A stretch of DNA of 64,000 nt from Hoyosella levis (lineage in GTDB: Bacteria > Actinomycetota > Actinomycetes > Mycobacteriales > Mycobacteriaceae): assembly GCF_026008515.1 (NCBI RefSeq), contig NZ_BQYM01000004.1:124001-188000 (forward strand). Reading direction: 5' to 3'. Position numbers and translations under genes: made by a program. The notes below the pieces were generated by a model that was not told the origin of the DNA, searched no databases, and saw only the letters and a list, made by a program, of their open reading frames with translations. Positions 53,930-61,676 of this stretch are shown in pieces; within the stretch, counting starts at the first letter, position 1; each line of letters opens with the position of its first letter.

Positions 53930-55435
53930 CTAGTAGGCGAACGACAGCGGCTTCACGCCGTCGTCCTCGTCGTGGTCGTCATCGTGGTGGGGGTGGCGGT
54001 CATGCTCGAGCGGTCCTTCCACGACATAGCGCCGCATCAGGGTGAACCAGACGAGCGCGAGCGCCCCGTAGACGGCGGTGAACGTGAGCAGCGAGAGCAG
54101 GACGAGCGCCGGGGGGTGCCCGGAGACGGCCTGGTCGACGGTGAGGCGGATCTGGTCGACACCGTTGAGGTTGGGCGCGACCACCCACGGCTGGCGGCCC
54201 ATCTCGGTGAACACCCAGCCCGCGCTGTTGGCGAGGAACGGGGTGGGGATGGCGATCAGGGAGAGCTTGGCGTACCAGTCCTGGTCGGGGACGCGCCCGC
54301 GCCGGGTGACCCACAGCCCGGCCAGCGCGAGGATGGCTGATCCGGCAGCGAGGCCGATCATCATGCGGAACGACCAATAGGTGACGAACAGGTTGGGTCG
54401 GTAGTTGCCGGGGCCGAAGCGTTCCTCGTACTCGGCCTGCAGCTCGGTGACACCGGGCAGCTCGGCACCGAAGTCGTTCGTGGCGAGGAACGAGGTGAGC
54501 GCGGGAATGGTGATCCAGTGGCTGACGCTCTCGCAGTTGTTGTGGTCGCCCACGGTGAGGATGGAGAACGCGGCGGGCTGCTCCGTGTGGCACAGTGCCT
54601 CCGCGGAGGCCATCTTCATGGGCTGCTGCTCGAACATCAGCTTGGCCTGGATATCACCGGTGATGCCGAGGGCCACACCGGAGGCGATCATGACCACGAG
54701 GGCGACGCGGGTGATCGGGCGCCACATGACGCGGGCTTCCTCGCGCAGCTCCGCGGCCACCTCGGGGCTGGCGTCGCGGGCCTGCTTCATGCGGCGCACC
54801 ATCCACCAGCCACCGATTCCGGCGACGAACGTCCCGGCGGTGAGGAACGAGCCCGCGATGGTGTGCGGGAACGCGGCGAGAGCGGTGCTGTTGGTGAGCA
54901 GCGCCCAGATGCTCGTCAGCTCGGCCCGGCCGTTCTCGGGGTTTATCGTGGCGCCCACTGGGTGCTGCATGAACGAGTTCGCGACGATGATGAAGTAGGC
55001 GGACATGTTCACGCCGATGGCCACGAGCCAGATCGTCGCGAGGTGCACGAGCCTGTGGAGCCGTCCCCAGCCGAAGATCCACAGGCCGAGGAATGTCGAT
55101 TCGATGAAGAACGCGGCGAGGCCCTCCAGTGCCAGTGGCGCCCCGAAGACGTCGCCGATGAAGCGGGAGTACTCGGACCAGTTCATGCCGAACTGGAACT
55201 CCTGCACGATGCCAGTGACGACACCGAGGGCGAAGTTGATGAGGAAGAGCTTGCCGAAGAACTTGGTGAGCCGGTACCAGTGGTCCTTCTTGGTGATGAC
55301 CCACATCGTCTGCATGAAGGCCACGAGCGGGGCAAGGCCGATGGTCAGGGGCACGAAGATGAAGTGGTAGACCGTCGTGATGCCGAACTGCCATCGCGAG
55401 ATGTCCACGGTGTCGAGGAAGTCGAGGCCAAACAC
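53930..55435 (-). CDS. cydA: cytochrome bd oxidase subunit I
   Basis: High-affinity quinol oxidase carrying hemes b558, b595 and d. In the 501-residue protein the heme b595 His is in TTVYHFIFVPLTIG (His24), quinol/heme b558 residues in the Q-loop region, and EMGRQPWVV (GRQPW) present. The Q-loop is of the short type. The C-terminus is a His/Asp-rich tail (HDRHPHHDDDHDEDD) that could bind metal. GTG 55435 with GGAG site; the frame is open to 55534 without a good start. Palindromic promoter region upstream. Confidence 0.94.
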   Translation of the reverse strand: MFGLDFLDTVDISRWQFGITTVYHFIFVPLTIGLAPLVAFMQTMWVITKKDHWYRLTKFFGKLFLINFALGVVTGIVQEFQFGMNWSEYSRFIGDVFGAPLALEGLAAFFIESTFLGLWIFGWGRLHRLVHLATIWLVAIGVNMSAYFIIVANSFMQHPVGATINPENGRAELTSIWALLTNSTALAAFPHTIAGSFLTAGTFVAGIGGWWMVRRMKQARDASPEVAAELREEARVMWRPITRVALVVMIASGVALGITGDIQAKLMFEQQPMKMASAEALCHTEQPAAFSILTVGDHNNCESVSHWITIPALTSFLATNDFGAELPGVTELQAEYEERFGPGNYRPNLFVTYWSFRMMIGLAAGSAILALAGLWVTRRGRVPDQDWYAKLSLIAIPTPFLANSAGWVFTEMGRQPWVVAPNLNGVDQIRLTVDQAVSGHPPALVLLSLLTFTAVYGALALVWFTLMRRYVVEGPLEHDRHPHHDDDHDEDDGVKPLSFAY

Positions 55436-55543
55436 GAGCTTCTCCAAACCGGGGCGGCGCTGCCCCACCGAGCGGCTGTTGCGCTGACGATACGACGCCG
55501 CTGGATCGTGCGGCGGGAAAAACGAGGCCAGCAACCACCACGG

Positions 55544-55581
55544 TACTACTACTCGCCGTAGTATGAACTACTTCAAGTAGT
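55544..55581. promoter_or_regulatory. palindromic operator pair upstream of cydA
   Basis: Perfect ACTACTT-C-AAGTAGT (55567-55581) beside TACTAC-N8-GTAGTA (55544-55563): four ACTACT-type half-sites within 38 bp, 110-145 bp upstream of the cydA start, near likely minus-strand promoter elements. Unknown regulator; oxygen/redox control of cyd is usual. Confidence 0.55.
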
Positions 55582-55608
55582 AGACCTTGGTCACAGCCAT
55601 CCCGCCCG

Positions 55609-56463
55609 CTAGTCCCGCTCCACCGCGCGATCCACCAAGCGCGCCACATCCCCGGCCAACGGGGGCTCGGGCAGGCGGAGCCCATTGACGCTCGTGATCC
55701 GCGCGCTCAGCGTCACGCTCGACATCATCCATGCGCCATCCGCGTTCAGCAGGTCCACCACGGTGATCGGTTCGTAGGCGGTGCCAAAGCCATGTTCCCC
55801 CGCCTCATCGAACACTGCTTGCTGCGTCGTGCTCGGCAGGATTCCCAGCGAGGCAGGCGGCGTCACCAACGTCGTGCCCCGCAGCAGCACCACCGCTGCG
55901 CTCGGGCCCTCGAGGATGTAGCCATCCGAGCTGACGAAGATCGCATCCTCCGCGCCGTTCTCCACGGCGTAGCGGATCGCCGCCATGTTCACCGCGTACG
56001 AGAGCGTCTTCGCGCCAAGCAGCAACCACGGCGCATGGTCCTGGAGATCGCTGGCATAGCCCCGCTCCAGGGTCAGCACGCCCACTCCCCCGGCACGCGC
56101 CTTGAGCATCCGCTGGCTCAGCGGACTGATCAGCACATAGCCCGTTGTGGCACTGCCCGCGTGCTCCCGGCCCCGCGAGTACACCAGGCGCAGCGCTCCC
56201 TCCCGCCGGTCCCCCCACGCCTGCACCGCCATGCTGATCGCATCCTGCCAATCACCCGCAGCGACCACCGGTAGCCCGAGCGCCCGCGAGGACCGCGCGA
56301 TCCGCGCGAGGTGCGCGTCCAGGTTGCACACCCTGCCATGCCGCACGAGCAGCGTCTCGAACACACCATCACCGCGCAGGGCAGCGAGATCATCCGCATG
56401 GAGGAACGGCTCGCCCGCGTCACGCAATTCGCAATCGAGAGTCACCAGAACCTGCTCAGCCAT
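55609..56463 (-). CDS. pabC: aminodeoxychorismate lyase-like class IV aminotransferase
   Basis: PLP fold-type IV enzyme, 284 residues. GDGVFETLLVRHGRVCNLDAHLARI (start of fold), catalytic Lys in KTLSYAVNMAA, EDAIFVSSDGYILEGPSAAVVL, and LPSTTQQAVFD. Best fit is 4-amino-4-deoxychorismate lyase (para-aminobenzoate, folate), by position Rv0812; D-amino acid or branched-chain aminotransferase cannot be excluded. ATG at 56463 is 8 nt after TACGCT (minus): leaderless. Divergent from ygfZ, itself folate-dependent. Confidence 0.85.
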   Translation of the reverse strand: MAEQVLVTLDCELRDAGEPFLHADDLAALRGDGVFETLLVRHGRVCNLDAHLARIARSSRALGLPVVAAGDWQDAISMAVQAWGDRREGALRLVYSRGREHAGSATTGYVLISPLSQRMLKARAGGVGVLTLERGYASDLQDHAPWLLLGAKTLSYAVNMAAIRYAVENGAEDAIFVSSDGYILEGPSAAVVLLRGTTLVTPPASLGILPSTTQQAVFDEAGEHGFGTAYEPITVVDLLNADGAWMMSSVTLSARITSVNGLRLPEPPLAGDVARLVDRAVERD

Positions 56464-56506
56464 AGCTATGAAGCGTATTGGCCGCGCGGGCCGTAGGATC
56501 GATGAC

Positions 56507-57655
56507 GTGGCCGTAAACGATGCAACAGATCCACAGCGCCCACCGACCCATGCAGCGACCCCGGATTATACAAGTCCGTTACTGGCCTTGCCTGGCGCGA
56601 TTCGCCACCCCGATGACTCCCCGGACCACGGCGTGGCCTGGCATTATGGGGATCCCCTCACCGAGCAGCGGCCAGCCCGTGATGGCCTCGCGGTCGTTGA
56701 CCGATCGCACCGGGGCGTGATCACTATCACCGGTCCCGATCGGCTCACCTGGCTCCACTCGCTCGCCAGCCAGGACTTCACCCACCTCGCCGATGGGGAG
56801 ACCACCGAATCCCTCCTGCTCGACGTCAACGGACGCATCGAGCACCACTTCATCGCCACCGACCTCGATGGCACGCTATGGCTCGATACCGAGGCCGAGC
56901 GCACCGCCGACCTGCTGGGCCATCTCACGAAGATGGTGTTCTGGTCGAAGGTCGAGGTCCGCGAGGCCGATATGGGCGTGCTCACCCTCCTCGGGCCAGG
57001 TGTCACCAGCGTTGACGCCATAACGGCGCCGGACCGCGCCGCGGCACTGCCGGGAGGGGGAATCGCCCGTCCGCTCCCCTGGCCGGTCGAGGGGCAGCGC
57101 TGGGACCTGATCGTCCCCCGGGAATCATTGCGATCCTGGTGGTCCACGCTCACCACCGCCGGCGCCCGGCCCGCGGGCACCTGGACGTTCGAGGCGCTGC
57201 GGGTTCCCGCCATGCGCCCGCGCGTGGGCGTCGATACCGACGAGCGAACCATTCCGCACGAGGCCCGCTGGATCGGCAGCACCGCCGAGCATGGCGCCGT
57301 GCATCTCTACAAGGGCTGCTATCGCGGCCAGGAGACCGTCTCGCGCGTGCACAACCTCGGCCGCCCGCCACGCCACCTCGTGCTGCTGCACCTCGATGGC
57401 TCGGCCGACGAGCGTCCCGCGACCGGCGATCCCGTGCTCGCGGATGGTCGTACTGTCGGCCGCATCGGCACCGTCGTGGATCACCACGAGGACGGGGTGC
57501 TCGCGCTCGCGCTGCTCAAGCGCTCGATTGCGCTCGAGGCCGCGCTGCATGCGGGCAAGGACACGATCGCCGCCTCCATCGACCCTGATACGTTTCCCTC
57601 CTACGAGGCGGTCCAGCCCGGCCGGGCCGCGGTGGACCGGCTGCGCGGCCGATGA
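56507..57655 (+). CDS. ygfZ: folate-binding YgfZ/GcvT-like protein
   Basis: Tetrahydrofolate-dependent factor for Fe-S cluster enzyme maintenance. 382 residues, GcvT-like fold with the signature KGCYRGQE (about 269-276). GTG at 56507 follows TAGGAT (56494-56499) by 7 nt: leaderless. Divergent from pabC across 43 bp, so the two face-to-face leaderless promoters almost touch. ATGA overlap with the asparaginase gene. Homologue of Rv0811c by position. Confidence 0.92.
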   Translation: MAVNDATDPQRPPTHAATPDYTSPLLALPGAIRHPDDSPDHGVAWHYGDPLTEQRPARDGLAVVDRSHRGVITITGPDRLTWLHSLASQDFTHLADGETTESLLLDVNGRIEHHFIATDLDGTLWLDTEAERTADLLGHLTKMVFWSKVEVREADMGVLTLLGPGVTSVDAITAPDRAAALPGGGIARPLPWPVEGQRWDLIVPRESLRSWWSTLTTAGARPAGTWTFEALRVPAMRPRVGVDTDERTIPHEARWIGSTAEHGAVHLYKGCYRGQETVSRVHNLGRPPRHLVLLHLDGSADERPATGDPVLADGRTVGRIGTVVDHHEDGVLALALLKRSIALEAALHAGKDTIAASIDPDTFPSYEAVQPGRAAVDRLRGR

Positions 57656-58617
57656 GCAGCAGCACGCGGTTCGTGCCACTCGTTGATGTGGTGCGCTCCG
57701 GCTTCACTGAATGCACGCACTACGGAGCGCTCGTCGTGCTCGGCCCGGACGGGGAGGTTCTCCTCGAGCACGGCGACGCCCGATCCCCCATGTTCCCCCG
57801 GTCCACCAACAAGCCCCTGCAATCCGTGGGGCTGCTCCGGGCCGGTTACCAGCCCGCCTCGCGCGAGGAGCTGGCTCTTGCCACCGCCTCGCATTGGGCG
57901 GAGCCCCAGCACCTCGCGATCATCGAGCACATGCTCGGTACGGCTGGCCTGCACGAGGAGCAGCTGGGATGCCCGCCCGACCTGCCCTTGGACGAGCAGG
58001 CGCGCGCGAAGATGCTCGTGAACGGCCTCGGTCCGCGGCGGCTCTGCATGAACTGCTCCGGCAAGCACGCGGCGATGCTCACGACCTGCCAGCGCAACGA
58101 CTGGCCGCTCGACACCTACCTGCAGGCTGATCATCCCTTGCAGCGAGCCATCATCAGCACGGTCCGCGAGCTCAGCGGCGCCGAGGAGACCCCGCTTGGC
58201 ATCGATGGCTGCGGCCTGCCGATCATCCCCGTGCCCCTCGCCGGGCTCGCGCTGGCCTTCGCCCGCCTCGTCGGCGCTCCAGGGGGCAGCCACGAGAACG
58301 CGGTGGCCGCCGCGGTGCGCGAGCATCCGATGCTCATCTCGGGCACTGGCGCCCCCGACGCGATCATCATGGGGGCGGTGCCCGGAATGATGTGCAAGTC
58401 CGGCGCCGACGGCGTCTTCGCTGGCGCTCTCCCCGATGGTCGTGCGTTCGCGTTCAAGATCTCCGACGGTCACGACCGGGCCCGCCTGCCCCTCGTCCGG
58501 GCCGTGCTCGAGCTCCTCGAGGTCCCGGAAGCCGCGGATTTGCCCGACGCCCCCGTCCTTGGCGGAGGTCACACCGTCGGCGAAGTGCGCGCCCGGGTTT
58601 CGCCTGTAGCGCGCTGA
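57652..58617 (+). CDS. asparaginase, class 3 (asparaginase_II/ReAV-like)
   Basis: 321-residue protein of the Rhizobium-type asparaginase family: RSPMFPRSTNKPLQ, CMNCSGKHAAML (Cys132, Cys135, Lys138, zinc/catalytic triad region), GIDGCGLPIIPVPLAGLA with the third Cys, and SGADGVFAGALPDG. Hydrolyses asparagine to aspartate and ammonia. Coupled to ygfZ by ATGA. Unusual partner for ygfZ; may be a local addition. Confidence 0.88.
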   Translation: MSSSTRFVPLVDVVRSGFTECTHYGALVVLGPDGEVLLEHGDARSPMFPRSTNKPLQSVGLLRAGYQPASREELALATASHWAEPQHLAIIEHMLGTAGLHEEQLGCPPDLPLDEQARAKMLVNGLGPRRLCMNCSGKHAAMLTTCQRNDWPLDTYLQADHPLQRAIISTVRELSGAEETPLGIDGCGLPIIPVPLAGLALAFARLVGAPGGSHENAVAAAVREHPMLISGTGAPDAIIMGAVPGMMCKSGADGVFAGALPDGRAFAFKISDGHDRARLPLVRAVLELLEVPEAADLPDAPVLGGGHTVGEVRARVSPVAR

Positions 58618-58793
58618 ACTGGTAGTTTCACTCCCTGCCGCTAGGTCGCGCACGCGTACCGCAGGATTGTTGACGACGTCGTTGCGGCATAAATACGCAT
58701 CTAGCGGTAGAGTGTGAGCCAGGAAGAATCATCAGACACGAACGGGGTCGCCAAATCCCCAGGCCACCCCGACATCGCGCGAGGGGGTCAGCC

Positions 58794-59000
58794 ATGGGCC
58801 GCGGCCGGGCAAAGGCGAAGCAGACCAAGGTTGCACGGGCATTGAAGTACAGCTCTCCGAACACCGACTTCGAGCAGCTCCAGAAGGAGCTGTCCGGGTC
58901 GTCGTCGCAAGGACATCGCGACGGCCGGAACGCTGATGATCCATACGAGCCGGATTACTCGCGCTGGGTCGACGACGATTATCAGAGCTGGGGCCGCTGA
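58794..59000 (+). CDS. DUF3073 protein
   Basis: 68-residue actinobacteria-specific protein: MGRGRAKAKQTKVARALKYSSP basic start, FEQLQKELSG helix, acidic/aromatic end (DDPYEPDYSRWVDDDYQSWG). Function unknown; often highly expressed. ATG at 58794 with GAGGGGG site. A 176-bp upstream region contains TTGACG and TAGAGT promoter-like boxes. Always next to purM (Rv0810c-Rv0809 in M. tuberculosis). Confidence 0.92.
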   Translation: MGRGRAKAKQTKVARALKYSSPNTDFEQLQKELSGSSSQGHRDGRNADDPYEPDYSRWVDDDYQSWGR

Positions 59001-59034
59001 GCAGCCACGCTTCCCGCATTTGAGAATATCGTTA

Positions 59035-59068
59035 AAAGGTGGGGCACTCGAGAGTGCCCCACCTTTTC
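59035..59068 (+). terminator. intrinsic terminator after DUF3073
   Basis: Perfect 16-bp stem AAAAGGTGGGGCACTC / GAGTGCCCCACCTTTT with a 2-nt nominal loop and TTTT end; can also act in reverse for purM. Confidence 0.93.
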
Positions 59069-59216
59069 ATGTCACAGCAGCGGGCGGTTGGCGGCGGGCG
59101 CGTGCAGTTGCTGCTACGGCTCGGCCCGGCGGTCTTCCCTCGCCGGGCATCGCCAGGGGTTCTTCTCTCGCCCGAATCTGACACCCTTCACGCGCAGCCG
59201 CCACGGTTGGCCCCCA

Positions 59217-59263
59217 GCGGCCACGGTTATTTCCGTGGCAGGCCCGCGCAAAGGTGGCCGCTA
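59217..59263. repeat. nested palindrome (family H)
   Basis: Outer AGCGGCCA (59217-59224) / TGGCCGCT (59256-59263); inner CCACGG-TTATTT-CCGTGG (59222-59239). GCCACGGTT also occurs just upstream (59201-59209). Lies downstream of purM. Confidence 0.55.
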
Positions 59264-59316
59264 GCGACCATGTGTGGCAGCTGTGCCTGGCGACCGCAGG
59301 TGGCCAAGCCCCGCTA

Positions 59317-60438
59317 CTAGAACCGCGGGTGGTTGCCCACCAGGGCGGCGCGGATGCTGTTGCCGTTCTCGGTGTCGTTGGCGCGGCGCACGGAGCCGAT
59401 GGGCCAGCAGTCGATGTGGCGCGCGGTGAGCACCGCGAGCGCCCGGTCGACGTCCTCGGGGGCGACGATGGCGACCATGCCGACCCCCATGTTGAACGTG
59501 CGTGCCATCTCGCTGGGATCGACCTTGCCGCGCTGCTCGATGAGCCGGAACACCGCGCCGGGGCTCCAGGTGCCGCGATCGAGGTCGACGACAAGGCCCG
59601 CCGGGATGACGCGGGACAGGTTCTCGGCGAGGCCGCCACCGGTGACGTGGCAGAAGGTGCGCACGTCGGTCTCGGCGGCGAGCGCGAGGCAGTCCTTGGC
59701 ATAGATGCGGGTGGGCTCGAGGAGCTCCTCGCCCAGGGTACGGCCGAACTCCTCGACGTGAGCCTCGAGCGACATGCGGGTGATGTCGAGGAGCACCTTG
59801 CGGGCCAGCGAGTAGCCGTTGGAGTGCAGTCCGGACGAGGCCATGGCGATCGCGACATCGCCGGGGCGCACCTTGTCAGGGGTGAGCACGGCGTCCGCCT
59901 CGACCACGCCAACGCCGGTGGCGGAGAGGTCGTAGTCGGAGTCGCCCATCATTCCGGGGTGCTCGGCGGTTTCCCCACCGAGCAACGCGCATCCGGCCTG
60001 CACGCAGCCCTCGGCGATGCCGGAGACGATCGCGGCGACCTTCTCGGGGATGACCTTGCCGACGGCGATGTAATCCTGCAGGAACAGGGGCTCGGCTCCG
60101 CATACGACGAGGTCATCGACCACCATCGCGACGAGGTCGAGACCCACGGTGTCGTGCTTGTCCATCGCTTGCGCGATCGCGAGCTTGGTGCCCACGCCAT
60201 CGGTGGACGAGGCCAGCAGTGGTTCCTTGTAGTTGGTGCGCAGCGCGAATAGCCCCGCGAAGCCACCGAGGCCACCCACGACCTCGGGCCGGGTTGCCTT
60301 CCGCGCGAGCGGCTTGAAAAGTTCCACTGCCCGCTCGCCAGCATCGATGTCTACGCCGGCCGCGGCGTACGATGCTCCGGAATCGTGGGTGTTGTCGTCG
60401 ATCATGGGGTCCGTTAGCTCCGCCCGTGGGATTGTCAC
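59317..60438 (-). CDS. purM: phosphoribosylformylglycinamidine cyclo-ligase PurM
   Basis: Purine step 5: FGAM + ATP to AIR. 373 residues: AVELFKPLARKATRPEVVGGLGGFAGLF, STDGVGTKLAIAQAM, DDLVVCGAEPLFLQDYIAVGKV, GGETAEHPGMM, SSGLHSNGYSLAR, GGGLAENLSRVIP. GTG 60438; a 12-residue extension before MIDDN is possible artefact. Normally follows purF directly; here an SDR gene separates them. Confidence 0.95.
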   Translation of the reverse strand: MTIPRAELTDPMIDDNTHDSGASYAAAGVDIDAGERAVELFKPLARKATRPEVVGGLGGFAGLFALRTNYKEPLLASSTDGVGTKLAIAQAMDKHDTVGLDLVAMVVDDLVVCGAEPLFLQDYIAVGKVIPEKVAAIVSGIAEGCVQAGCALLGGETAEHPGMMGDSDYDLSATGVGVVEADAVLTPDKVRPGDVAIAMASSGLHSNGYSLARKVLLDITRMSLEAHVEEFGRTLGEELLEPTRIYAKDCLALAAETDVRTFCHVTGGGLAENLSRVIPAGLVVDLDRGTWSPGAVFRLIEQRGKVDPSEMARTFNMGVGMVAIVAPEDVDRALAVLTARHIDCWPIGSVRRANDTENGNSIRAALVGNHPRF

Positions 60439-60556
60439 ACGTTACGGGGCTACGCTACCGGACTTGAGGCCCCGGTTACACCTCGCTGCCTGCAGGGGCC
60501 TGCGGGATGGGACCGGAGCCGCCCAGGGCCGGCATGCTAGCGGAGCCGCGCGGGCA

Positions 60557-61540
60557 TCAGGAGATCTCGCTGTAGTCGACCCCGGTGAGCTCAACGGATC
60601 GCTCCCACAGCGCCTCGGCGAGCACTGTGTCGGCGGCCTGTGCACTGCGTGGACAACGCCGCACGGGGCCGCGCACGCCACCAAAATCAGCCGGGCCGAG
60701 GTAGTCATCGTTGCGCACATCAGGCATGGCCGCGGCGTAGAGGGTGCTGTAGGCACCTTCCTCTGCTGACTTGGCCGTTAGTGCGACGATCTGTCGCACC
60801 ATGCGGCGCAGCCCGAGGGTGGGCACGATGGGTTCGAACAGATCTGTGGCGGCGGCTCCGGGATGCGCCGCGATCGACCGGGCATCGGTCCCCGCTATGT
60901 CGAAGCGGCTGGCCAGAGAGCGCGTGAATAGCAGGTTCGCGAGCTTCGACTGCGTGTAGGCGTTGATGCGGAAGTACTTGCGGCGGCCGTAGTCGAGGTC
61001 ATCGACGTCGAGCTTGGCCTGCTGGTGCATCAGCGAGGAGAGGGTGACGACACGTGCTTCGGGCGATTCGAGCAGCAGCGGGAGCAGGCGCCCGGTGAGT
61101 GCGAACGGGCCGAGGTGATTGATGCCGATCTGCGATTCGAAGCCGTCCTTCGTGGTGCGGTAGGGCACTGCCATCACGCCTGCGTTGTTGACGAGGACGT
61201 CTACCGAGCTGGTGTGCTCGGCGATCTCCTCGCTGCACGCGCGCACCGATTCGAGATCGGCGAGGTCAAGTTGGACGAGGACTGGCTTGGCCGCGGTGGC
61301 GGCGGCGCTGATGTCGTCGAGCGCTGCCCGGGCACGATCGAGGTTCCGGCAAGCAATGATGACGCTGGCTCCCGCGCTAGCAAGGGCGCTGGAGGTTTCC
61401 TTCCCGAGCCCGCCATCACCGCCGGTGATGACGATGGTCCGGCCCGTGAGGTCGGGCAGGTCGGCCGGGGTGAACTCCGGCACGGCCAGGGGCTCGAGGC
61501 TATCTCCGGATCGGGGTGCCTGTGTCTGGTTTGCAGCCAT
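60557..61540 (-). CDS. short-chain dehydrogenase inserted between purF and purM
   Basis: 327-residue SDR, retinol-dehydrogenase-like: VITGGDGGLGKETSSALA, NNAGVMAVPYRTTKDGFESQIG, VVTLSSLMH, YTQSK. Paralogue of the SDR at 25535-26437. ATG at 61540 with GGGAGAAG site. Splits the purF-purM pair, so it is probably a later insertion transcribed with purF. Substrate unknown. Confidence 0.85.
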   Translation of the reverse strand: MAANQTQAPRSGDSLEPLAVPEFTPADLPDLTGRTIVITGGDGGLGKETSSALASAGASVIIACRNLDRARAALDDISAAATAAKPVLVQLDLADLESVRACSEEIAEHTSSVDVLVNNAGVMAVPYRTTKDGFESQIGINHLGPFALTGRLLPLLLESPEARVVTLSSLMHQQAKLDVDDLDYGRRKYFRINAYTQSKLANLLFTRSLASRFDIAGTDARSIAAHPGAAATDLFEPIVPTLGLRRMVRQIVALTAKSAEEGAYSTLYAAAMPDVRNDDYLGPADFGGVRGPVRRCPRSAQAADTVLAEALWERSVELTGVDYSEIS

Positions 61541-61676
61541 CGTTTCTTCTCCCTGTGATCTGCCCCACATCTTGATCTTAGCGAGGAAGGGGGCACCTAT
61601 GCCAGGGTGAGTTGCCGACCACGAGCCAGCCCGTTGGGCGTGACCGCTGGGCTGAAGAGGCGCGAGGGGCGCGTGT

